Of a stretch of DNA of 64,000 bases, positions 47,184 through 57,203 are shown piece by piece. The stretch comes from Megalobrama amblycephala (taxonomy: Eukaryota > Chordata > Actinopteri > Cypriniformes > Xenocyprididae), in contig NC_063046.1 of assembly GCF_018812025.1 (NCBI RefSeq), forward strand, positions 1,886,171 to 1,950,170. The letters run 5' to 3'. The notes under the pieces were generated by a model. It worked only from the letters and a program-made list of their open reading frames with translations. It did not search any database and was not told where the DNA came from. Within the stretch, counting starts at the first letter, position 1; each line of letters starts with the position of its first letter. Position numbers and translations under genes: made by a program.

Positions 47184-47500
47184 CTGCCAGAGGAGGATGA
47201 TGATGGCAGTGGTGACCGAGGTGACTGTGCAGCTCAGGATGAAGAAGAGGAGGAACATGTAAGTTAAAGATGCTTTCCTCATACCTTTCTAACAAACAAT
47301 AAACCTGACTACAATAACTACTACAATAAATATTTTTTATCTTCCAGTTTGCAAAAATCCAAAGTGAATATATAGAGACCATCCTCCTATGCTTGCCTCA
47401 GAAGAACCTGAGAAAGACACTCTTCCTCTTCTCTCACAGCTCTACATCATCTACCTCCGCAACACTGTTGGAAAGAGTGTTCTACACAGCTGAGGACACG
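47184..47500 (+). other. Two candidate coding exons of an unidentified gene
   Basis: Exon a (47184-47258) lies between 'tctttttcag' and 'gtaagt' and reads LPEEDDDGSGDRGD...QDEEEEEH, an acidic stretch. Exon b (47348-47500) lies between 'cttccag' and 'gtaatg' and reads FAKIQSEYIETILLCLPQKN... to ...RVFYTAEDT. Both are multiples of three and only one frame is open across both. No domain is recognised. No convincing 5' start or further 3' exon is visible, so it may be a gene remnant or part of an undescribed element. Confidence 0.35.
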
Positions 47501-48515
47501 GTAATGAGAGATCTCAAATTCTTCCTGAGAAAGTCCACATGTTCATTTTCTTGAACAAAAACTGTACATGTATTTTTAGGTGGGCCAAACTATTATTTGA
47601 AGAAACGCTAAAAAAATCTTTATATTGTTCTTTATATATATCTTTTATTCTTTTTGAATGTCTGGATTTTTTTAGCTTTTGAGAAGCTCAAGGACTGTAT
47701 ATCTTTTGTAATTGTGATATTGTCTGGCAGTAAAGCAGTATTAAAGCACATTACCTCAGTATATTTGTAGCAGATGCCTCATATAGGACACTTAGGAAAT
47801 GGTTTAAAATATATATTTTTTTGCAAATAAAGTAATTAATATCTGCTGAATCTTTTTCATATCTTTGTTATTTTTGTGCCAAATTATGGATAGTAGTAAT
47901 CATAAGAGTATCTATAAATATATTTGATAAAATCATTATTTAACTATACCCATCTAATGATAAAACACTTTGTCAATTAAAAGAATAAAACACATTAATC
48001 ACTGGTTACATTTATTTATTGATTGTATTGTTTGATCTATGAATCTGTTCAATTTATGAATTAATGTGTTCAATTTTCTGTACTCAGAACTTGATAACAC
48101 TTTACATGGTTAAAACATGGTTACATGGTAATGTTCAAATGTATTGGCTTAGTAATTGTACAAAGTAACAATGCTGATGATTTCATGGATGCAGTGTGTT
48201 TCTAGCCATTTTCTATCAGAATTTAATGAGGGTTTCTATTGGTTTCCACTACATATTTTGATCTGCAAATGTATTAACCAAAGCAATACAATTCCCTATA
48301 ACAATTAGAATTTATAAGGTTTTATAGCAGAAAATGAAGTGTTTATCAGTTCTGCATGGATTTCAAGGTCATGGATGGAGCACATCTCCATTCCCCGGAG
48401 TAAAGGTGAGAAGCAGAGATAAGATAAAGGTCAAGGTGGTATTTTGGTCTTTAGGACGTACCTGTTACGTTCCAGCAACGTACCACTAAAACGTCGCCAC
48501 AACGAATATGGGAAT
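47501..48515. other. No gene seen
   Basis: AT-rich non-coding sequence. A short 'acgttccagcaacgtacc' segment at 48466-48490 resembles R3-type repeats. The LINE tail is inserted next to it. Confidence 0.4.
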
Positions 48516-48715
48516 CAAGTCAAGTCAAGTCAAGTCACCCTTATTTATATAGCGCTTTTTACAATGCAGATTGTGTCAAAGCAGCTTTACATTGATAATT
48601 GGTATATAATTTTCCTTTTAAAGAATAGTGTCAATGCAGGCAGATCAAAAGCACTGTTGAATAAATGTCAAGAATACTGTTGAATATTAAATGTCAAGTC
48701 AAATTAAATTAAATT

Positions 48716-49212
48716 AGGGCTGCACGATTAATCGTATTTTAATCACGATAACGATATCTGCTTCTCCCGATTGATTTTAAATAATCGTCACGATATTGGC
48801 CCACTCTATGAAAATGAACATAATTTGGAAATATTGGAAGTAATATTAGGAGTTTCGCTGTTTTATCTTTTGAAGTTCCTAAAGGTTTCACCAGTTTTCA
48901 TAATGTTGATCAGCTAGAAATGATTGTTCTTTGCTTTACAAATTTGCCGGGCAATTTGAATCTGGTTTGTCTTATTGCAAACGAATTTTGTTGCTTTAAA
49001 ATCTAATGTGAATACATATTACAAAGCGCTCACCAAAACCATGTTTTGTATTGATTTACCATCTAACGAAGTTATCATATTTGGTTAAATTAAGTCGTTG
49101 TGCCACCTACAGGCCTTTTGGGTGAATTGTAGGTTGGTAAAGAACTTGCAAAATAGCCATAATTACATTACTCTTTTTGATAGAATAAACGTAATTAATA
49201 ATCGTGATTATA
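48716..49212. mobile_element. hAT-like MITE in LINE 3' UTR
   Basis: The segment starts 'agggctgcacgattaatcg' and includes 'aataatcgtcacgatattgg' and, at the far end, 'aataatcgtgattataatt'. The start is a common fish hAT-type MITE terminus. The far terminus is decayed, and no 8-bp duplication could be confirmed. Confidence 0.55.
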
Positions 49213-49540
49213 ATTTTGAGGAAACTGTGGCACTGGCTGTCGTGTCGATGAGGCCTTCACAATGGATGATCTAGTCGACTCGATCTCTGCTGATACTTCA
49301 GGGCTGCGTTGTGGTCGTATCAAGGCGCTGGTCCTCGGTCTCATCTGGATACGGCCCGAATCCGGTTGACTACGGTAAACCTCGGGATAAACAGAAAGAC
49401 TAATATTAGCGTAGATGCCATTCTTTTTCTGATGTAACGAGTACATCTGGTGTTATAGGAAGTGTTCCCGGTTCCGGCTGAACTAATTTATGCAGCCTAA
49501 TAATCCTTTAACGGATTTGAAAATATAAATTTATAATGTG

Positions 49541-50287
49541 TTATGTGTATGCCAGGTTAAAGAGATGCGTTTTTAGTCTAGATTTAAACTGACAGAGTGT
49601 GTCTGCATCCCGAACAATGCTAGGAAGATTGTTCCACAGTTTAGGTGCCAAATAGGAGAAGGATCTACCACCTGCGGTTGATTTTGATATTCTAGGTATT
49701 ATCAGCTGGCCTGAATTCTGAGATCGCAATAAACGTGAAGGACTATAATGCATTAAGAGCTCGCTTAGGTACTGGGGGGCTAAACCATTTAGTGCTTTGT
49801 AAGTAATTAGCAAGATTTTAAAATCTATACGATGTTTAACAGGAAGCCAATGCAGTGACGACAGAACTGGGCTAATATGGTCATACTTCCTAGTTCTAGT
49901 AAGAACTCTAGCTGCTGCATTTTGTACGAGCTGTAGTTTATTTATCAAGGGAGCAGAACAACCACCCAGTAGAGCGTTACAGTAATCTAACCTCGAGGTC
50001 ATGAACGCATGAACTAACTGTTCTGCATTCTTCATTGAGAGCATATGTCGTAGTTTAGATATATTTTTAAGATGGAAGAATGCGTTTTTACAGATGCTAC
50101 TAACATGGCCTTCAAATGAAAGATTGGTATCAAAGAGCACACCCAGGTTCCTAGCTGACGACGAAGACTTAACAGAGCAGCCATCAAGTGTTAGACAATA
50201 TTCTAGGTTATTATGTGAAGAAGTTTTCGGTCCAAAAATTAGAATCTCTGTTTTTTCTGAATTTAGTAGTAGGAAATTACTGGTCAT
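49541..50287 (-). pseudogene. LINE ORF2, RT thumb and C-terminal part
   Basis: 248 codons from MTSNFLLLNSEKTEIL through LGVLFDTNLSFEGHV and SRLDYCNALLGG to LAPKLWNNLP. It continues the RT at 50301-51041 after a frameshift near 50310. Confidence 0.88.
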
Positions 50288-50300
50288 CCAGTTTTTTATA

Positions 50301-51041
50301 TCAGCTATACATTGTTAATTTTGTGAATTGGTAAGTTTCGTCAGGGCGCGAAGAAATATAGAGCTGAGTATCATCAGTGTAACAGTGAAAACTAACGCCA
50401 TGCTTCCTAATGATATCTCCCAAGGGTAGCATGTACAGAGTGAAAAGCAACGGTCCTAGTACTGAGCCTTGCGGTACTCCATATTTAACTTGTGATCGAT
50501 ATGACATCTCATCATTTACTACTACAAACTGATAACGGTCAGATAAGTATGATTTGAACCATGCCAATGCAATTCCACTAATGCCAACATAGTTTTCAAG
50601 TCTATTTAAGAGAATATTGTGATCAATAGTGTCAAATGCAGCACTAAGATCCAGTAACACTAATAGAGAGATACAACCACGATCTGATGATAAGAGCAAA
50701 TCATTAGTAACTCTGACGAGAGCAGTCTCAGTACTATGGTACGGTCTAAATCCTGACTGGAAATCCTCACAGATATTATTTCTTTCTAAAAAGGAACATA
50801 GTTGCGATGAAACTGCCTTTTCTAGTATTTTTGACAGAAAAGTAAGATTTGAGATTGGCCTATAATTGACTAATTCTTTAGGATCTAGTTGTGTTTTTTT
50901 AATAATAGGTTTAATAATAGCCAGCTTAAAAGTTTTTGGTACATATCCTAATGACAAAGATGAATTAACAATATTAAGAAGGGGATCTATGACTTCTGGA
51001 AGCATCTCTTTCAATAGCTTAGTTGGTATAGGGTCTAACAT
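50301..51041 (-). pseudogene. LINE ORF2, reverse transcriptase fingers/palm
   Basis: 246 codons with [47 protein letters not shown], the A-motif [29 protein letters not shown] and the catalytic YTDDTQLY (commonly YADD). The frame is cut at the 5' side by the DNA transposon and shifted at the 3' side. Confidence 0.9.
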
Positions 51042-51046
51042 ACATG

Positions 51047-51060
51047 CACTGAAAAAAATG
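51047..51060 (+). repeat. CACTA-like terminal inverted repeat, left
   Basis: 14 bases beginning CACTG; perfect inverted match at 63585-63598. Confidence 0.85.
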
Positions 51061-51137
51061 TTATGTTGAATTTACTTAATTTTATTACGTCAAGGGGTTG
51101 CACGAAATAAATTTATCTAAATCCAGATATATTTTTT

Positions 51138-51233
51138 AAGTTGAGTGAACTTATATTTTATAAGTTGAGTTTACTTATATTTTATAAATTGGTTGTACTT
51201 ATATTTTATACATTGAGTTTATTAATCTCTTTC
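51138..51233 (+). repeat. Subterminal 24-bp tandem repeats
   Basis: 'aagttgagt..acttatattttat' occurs at 51138, 51162 and 51186 with exactly 24-base spacing, and a partial fourth unit begins at 51210. Subterminal repeats are typical of CACTA elements, where the transposon-encoded DNA-binding protein binds them. No equivalent array is obvious at the right end. Confidence 0.75.
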
Positions 51234-51428
51234 AGTAATTTCAGATTAATTATATTCATAATTTTAGCTAAACTATTTTGAGTAGAATTTACTCAAATTA
51301 ATTGTGCAACCAGATCAATTTAATCGTTTAATTTCTACATATTAAAATTAAGTTTAATCCAATATTTTTTTTAATCTATTGTATCTTTCATTAATATTCA
51401 GACAAATAAAGCAAACCCAATATTTTAA

Positions 51429-51436
51429 ACTCTAAC
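51429..51436 (-). promoter_or_regulatory. Candidate poly(A) signal of the PB1/SAMD3-like gene
   Basis: AATAAA on the minus strand, about 1.26 kb downstream of the stop codon at 52698 and before the subterminal repeats. Confidence 0.35.
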
Positions 51437-51725
51437 TTTATTTTTCTGATCCAAGAGATATTTTTGCTCTCTCAAACAAGAATGCCAGTAATGTAACTCA
51501 AGTCACCATTTCTCAAATTGCTTTCTTATAACAAAATGCACTAGTATCATCCATTAACATAAAATACATTGTACCATTCGTTACAAAAACAAAACAAATG
51601 AACCAGATTAGCTGGAAGACAGCAAACACTGAGGAACTTGTGTGAGATTACATTAAACTGCAAACTTACATTGAGTCAATATTCCAAAACATCCTTAGTA
51701 CAGCTTTAAATGTTCACAATAGTGG

Positions 51726-51870
<145 letters not shown>

Positions 51871-52697
51871 GCACAACATATACAAATAACAAAATACACC
51901 AGTACTATACAGAACAAAAAATACTATAGTACAAGAACTGTCCACAGCTGCAACACAGTGCACACTGAGGACTTGATGCTGAAATTACAAAAAACTGCAA
52001 AGTTACATTCAAAAAATACTGTAATAGGAAAAAAAGAATGTAATATAACAAAATAGATTTTATGCTTGGCTGAGGTGAAAAAGTTGGTGTATCAATATGG
52101 AAACACTTACTGAATAAAATGAAACGTGACTTAAATGTCCACTGAAGCTTAAGCTCCTCTGAGAATAATAAAAATAGTGGCAAATGAAAACATCACATCT
52201 GTGTGGAGCAATGAGGAGGCTGTAACATTCTTACATGAAACTAACAAGAAATGTCATAATTCCATGTTTTCCACATGGTTCTCCATCGTTTGAACTTTGA
52301 CTGGAGCTCTTTTAATGACGTCATCTCATTGTGTCCTCTTCTTATGCAATGCCTTAATGACGCAGACATCACCAACTGTTTATCTCAAAGCGCTTAACTT
52401 CTAATATTCATATGGCGTTAATGGATGGATGGATACATTTTGTGCTGAGTGTGGATAGAAACCTGGCTTATTTCCAGGATTGCAATTTTAATTTCAGGTG
52501 AATATTCTACAAAATCCAATGACAACTTTAAATGTTCACACCAGTGGCTATGTATTACAGTCCACCACTCACTTTGTTTTCAGTTTGAAACATCTTCTAG
52601 GGCTGCATTTTACATCATACTAAATGTTTTCTATCGCCTCCCAAACCAGATTTAAAAATGCAGCTTAGCGGCGTTCACAAGAGCGGCTGAAGAAATC

Positions 52698-55600
52698 CTA
52701 CAGTCCAGCAATGATTTTGTTCTTTAGTCCAAGGACTTTGGGGGAAAGCCTTTCTCCATCCATTTTCAAGAGCACTTTTTGAATGAATTCATAGGAGTAT
52801 TTCAGCTCTTTGGGGTAAGCCATGTTCAATACATAGATGACTCCCAGCATCATTGCACATGCTTGGGCTACAGATCCAATGTTGTCCAGAATGATTTCTC
52901 CTTCAACATAAATGCCAATGTCATCATGTGCTCCAATTTCTCCACCCTCCTTGTTGATGACATATACGCCCATGGTGGAATTCTGCAGGTCTCTCTGGAT
53001 GTCATCTCCTTCGATGTCCTGTATATTTGTAGAATATAAGAAAAACATGAATTTATGTAATAGATTTTAATGACCTGAAAATTCTAAATTTCTTTATATT
53101 TACAATATATAATTACACTGGTCAGTAAAACTATTGAAAATATTTTTGTCAGTTAAATAAAGGTTCATGTGAAGTAGGGCTGGGCGATATATCGCATGAG
53201 ATCGTCACGCGCATTTCGTCAGTAAAGCCGGTTCCCTGATTACCGCTAAATCGCCATCACTTGCTTTCAAATGAAGCGGCATTTAATAGACAGAGCCGTA
53301 GATCACTGAAAAGCCACGCAATATCGCGTTCATTATCGAAGGCGATTCATCTGCGATATTGAACGCGATATTGCGTGGCTTGTCAGTGATCTACGGCTCT
53401 GTCTATTAAATGCCGCTGCATTTGAAAGCAAGTGATGGCGATTTAGCGGTAATCAGGGAACTGGCTTTACTGACGAAATGCGCGTGACAATCGCATGCGA
53501 TATATCGCCCAGCCCTAATGTGAATTAACAAACCACAGATTTTTGTTTTTATGGCATTGTGAAAAATATCCAAACTTTTCTGCAAATGGAGCAGAGACAG
53601 AAGTCAGAATGGATTGAGAGATGGACTAACACATTGTTGGTTTTGGTCTTTTAATTGAACAATAAGAAAAATAATGAATAAAGCCTGCCTTATTGTTCCA
53701 AGAACCAAACTGATGGTTTAAAATGTTTTAGCCAATTACTGAAAATCTCCAGTCCAGACACAGACAAATGTACATCATCCTGTGACAACATCCATGTTGT
53801 TTTACTCTGCAGGATTTCATTTCCTCAACATAAAGTTTGTCAGAGTCTGTTAATAATTACTGGATGTCAGAGTTCTTGAATGCACCAGGGTGTGTTTAGA
53901 AAATGGTACCTGCTTTGAAAACTTGTGCAGCAAATTGTTGATTTTTATACAAATATTCTCAACCTTATGGCTACTTATATGGTTAAAATTAATTTTTTTA
54001 AAATTGATGCTTTGGAAAATGGTCAGTGGTAATGTTAAAGAACTCCGGTCAATTTTAACATTGAGCTAATTTTTTTGTAAATTTGGAGTGCTGTCAGTAC
54101 AGAGAACAACGACAGAAATCGGTGTTGCCTACACAGTGTTATCCTGTTTTTAAAATTTGCACCCTGTTGACTTCAATGGGGCAAGTTTTAAACCTGCTTT
54201 TAGCCTCTTAACATCCTTGATGTGTCATTACAAATGCCCAGCCATGTGAGCAATTCCTTTAGAGTGAACACGGGTGAATCTGACTGCAGCAGATGTGAAA
54301 GATATGAATAAAAGTGATGTTAATTCAGCCAGTGCACATACCTGTATTTATTTCCTGTTTTCGGTTGAAGTCCACAGTAGTCGATTGTCGAGATCACGCG
54401 CGTGATCATAGGTAACTAAACCTATGCGCTTGAACTCGACAATCGACTACTGTGGACCAAAAAACAGGTTCTCTGTACTGACAGCACTCCAAATTTACAA
54501 AAAAATGAGCTCAATGTTAAAATTGACCGGAGTTCTCCTTTAATGCATTTGTCATCAATGGGCTAAAACATAAAAACACCAGTATGATCCTCTGTAGTGA
54601 CATGCTTTAGTGGCTAGAGAATTTGCATTAGTTGATTTAAATAAACAGCAGGCTTCCACACTATAATAGCTCTAGACCCCAAAACACGACAGCATGTAGA
54701 CTGTGATAGGACTACAGCTGCCATAGTTTTGGTGTCAACACACTGATTTTGTTATGCATCGGGTTTGTTTTTGTTGAATGCCCCTTTAAATTCATTTTCT
54801 TCTAACTAGTGGGTTAGTGACATTAGGATCTTAAAACATTTTATAATACAAGACAGTACATCTGATTGATAAATGCAATTACAATGACTTGCCTTATACT
54901 CCCGAATGAGATGTCCATCATCCTCACCAAGGTAGATGCAAAGTGCCTTGAGGACTGCTGCCCTTTTAAGATTGATGTCACTTGTAGCCTGTGTAAAAGG
55001 ATTACAACTATTAAAATACAATAAATAATAAAAAATGTCTTGAAACTGTAGAATATTTCAAACCTGTGGTAACCTCAAAAATATATACACAATGACTTCA
55101 TTATACATTCTGTAAATGGACTGCCTTCTTTAGCTAAAGAATGTTAGTGTATTGTGACTTAATTTTCATAAAATATCAGGTCTGAATGTGTAGGGTGATA
55201 GGGTGACAGTTCAGTCTGCATGGTAGGTGCAAATGTACCAAAAGGTCTCCGTTTTAAAACAAAAATGTAGTAGTGTGGATGTAGCCTTAGGAACCTTGCC
55301 CCTTACAAATAATCAAGGCTGGCACTAGACAGGTACATTTCAGGTTTCTCCACAGTGTATATGATATTTTCTACTAAAATGTAAAAACATGTTTACCTCT
55401 TGCAAGATCGCCAGATGTTTGGCTAGTTTTTGGCCAGAAACACCTCCCTTTTTGTTGAAAATAGATGTCAGCTGGGGTAAATGGCTGTCCAACTGAGCCA
55501 TGAAGGTTGTTTCAAGTGGGACGGTTGTTATGCGCTGGAATTCAGCATTTATCTATTACACACACAAAAAAAACAACAGAAGACAAAGAGCACTGTGATC

Positions 55601-56907
55601 AGCCATCGGTGTAATGATATTTTGTAGCTATTAAATAGATATATTCTAATTTCCTTATATTAGGTGTACAGTGTGTTCTAGCCAGATGTATTGCTATCAA
55701 TCAAGGGTAATGGCAAGAAATCAAAACTGGACCAGCAGCCTGCATCCTTATTTAAACCTTGCTAATATTTTTTTATATTTACAATGGGTCAAAGTGCAAT
55801 GTAAAAACCCTGGGAGCAAGCATGTGCTTACCTCATCAATGTGAAAAAGTGCAGGCCACCTGGCTTTAAACTCTCCGGCAGCTGGATTTTCCTGCACTAC
55901 CTCTTTTCTTCTGTAGGAGAATGTTTTTGACATCTTCTTTTTTACACATGATGCACTGTTTCTTTGTCTGACATCATTCAACATTTCAAGTCTGACATTT
56001 TCTAAGCTTTCATCCGTTTCACCAGCAGGGTGTGAAGGACAAAAGTTGACTTCAGCCTTTTTAGGCTTCTTTACATTTTTGGCTGGGAGGCAGTCATCAC
56101 TACGTTTGTTTTTCAAAGCATTTACAGTCACTTCTGGAAAGCCAATTGTTCGCATCTTTGTTCTGTAATTAGCCATTTTATATTTTAGGCTAATCATCCA
56201 GCCATAGTAACCAGTGGCAGATGGTTCCTTCAAACAGGGAAATTTTTTGATGAGTGCCTCTGCTACATCATCTATTTGGTAATTTTGTGGGTACGCTGTA
56301 TACTGGAAGATCTCCTCGGCTAGCTTCTCTAAGATGTCAGACTTTAACCCTGGAGTAATCTTCAGTTGAGTGCCAGTTTCTCTGAAGCGGTCATTTCCAC
56401 GTTGAAGCTGCACCTCTACATTGTATGGAAAGTGAGGAATGGGGAATTCACGTGGCCATGCACGTGATCTCAATTCATTGTCTGAATGTGGCAGAATGAT
56501 GGTGTCATCCGAGTCTGTTGTGGACAATGAGGCCTGTGAGGAAATGGGAGATGTTTGGTTGCTCACTGGTGCTCCAGATGATCCAGAAGTGCTGGGAGCA
56601 TTCTGCATTACAGAAGATGGACTCAAACCCACATCATTTAGGGGGGTTAGAGTTAGGGTTGCCATGTACACCAACTTGATTGTACTTCTGTCCTTTATGT
56701 CTTGTACTGATGTAACATTCATGAAATCATTGTTGAAGTCAGGATCCATGAATTGAATACGAAAGTCTGTTTCAATTCCAAATGCTTGGCAAATTGTATT
56801 GTGGAACTCTGCCAAAGTTTCTGGCATTCCTGAATGGAGATCAAGTCTTCTATAGTCATCGTCGCCCACAATGACTCTCAACTTCAGATGCTGTGCCATT
56901 CTTCAAT
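52698..56907 (-). CDS. PB1-domain / SAMD3-like protein, four coding exons, intact
   Basis: Exons on the minus strand: 56907-55832 (ATG at 56899), 55552-55397, 54988-54893 and 53018-52698. All acceptors are AG. Donors are GTAAG, GTAAAC and, after exon 3, GCAAGT, a GC-AG intron. All coding exon lengths are multiples of three and give 546 residues. Residues 5-82 look like a PB1 domain (LKLRVIVGDDDYRRLDL; IQFMDPDFNNDF), a protein-interaction fold. After a Ser/Thr-rich linker comes a helical region (LAEEIFQY..YGWMISLKYKMANYRTKMR), a basic NLS-like segment (KNVKKPKKAE) and the C-terminal exons (INAEFQRITTVPLETTFMAQ; ATSDINLKRAAVLKALCIY; DIEGDDIQRDLQNS). This C-terminal half is familiar from fish proteins named 'SAMD3-like'; no SAM domain is seen. 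Its role is unknown. By its position it may be the second, accessory protein of the transposon. Confidence 0.8.
53175..53517. mobile_element. Palindromic hAT-like MITE, 343 bp
   Basis: It starts 'tagggctgggcgatatat' and ends with the inverted sequence. Almost the whole element folds back on itself (arms of about 165 bases). Flanks 'atgtgaag' (53167-53174) and 'atgtgaat' (53518-53525) form an 8-bp duplication with one mismatch. It lies in the third intron of the SAMD3-like gene. Confidence 0.85.
54039..54539. mobile_element. TTAA-flanked MITE, 501 bp
   Basis: Inverted ends of about 65 bases ('ccggtcaattttaacatt' ... 'aatgttaaaattgaccgg') with TTAA on both sides (54035-54038, 54540-54543). An additional perfect 23-bp inverted pair (54370-54392 and 54435-54457) lies inside. 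It sits in the same intron as the preceding MITE. Confidence 0.82.
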
Positions 56908-56911
56908 CTAA

Positions 56912-56947
<36 letters not shown>

Positions 56948-57203
56948 TAAATCAGAATTTCGTACTATTGTTACTTAGGTATAACTTTTTATGAACCGAA
57001 CCAGAGCAGGAACATACCACCATACAATTCCAATCTGTAATGTTATTCTGCACTTGAAAACACAATGAATTTTTACCGTTACTTTCTTTGCGTGGAATGA
57101 AGAACACTGAGATATTTTTTTCTTTGTTTGTGGTTGTGTGGTAGTTCTTCCTTTGAACATGATATATTTAAACTGACAGATTTGAACACTAATTTGTATT
57201 ATT

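Larger units (their letters stand above)
48516..51046 (-). mobile_element. CR1/L2-type LINE, 3' part (5' part lies at 63599-64000)
   Basis: From the tail (caagt repeats at 48516-48535 on the plus strand) through the 3' UTR and ORF2 C-terminus to the RT domain. It stops abruptly at 51046 where the CACTA-like element begins, and the preceding LINE sequence resumes on the far side of that element at 63599. The 3' UTR contains an inserted hAT-like MITE (48716-49212). Confidence 0.9.

Noticed and set aside
54806..55021. 71-codon ORF as an independent small gene
   Set aside because: Its informative part is exon 3 of the PB1/SAMD3-like gene, bounded by splice sites.
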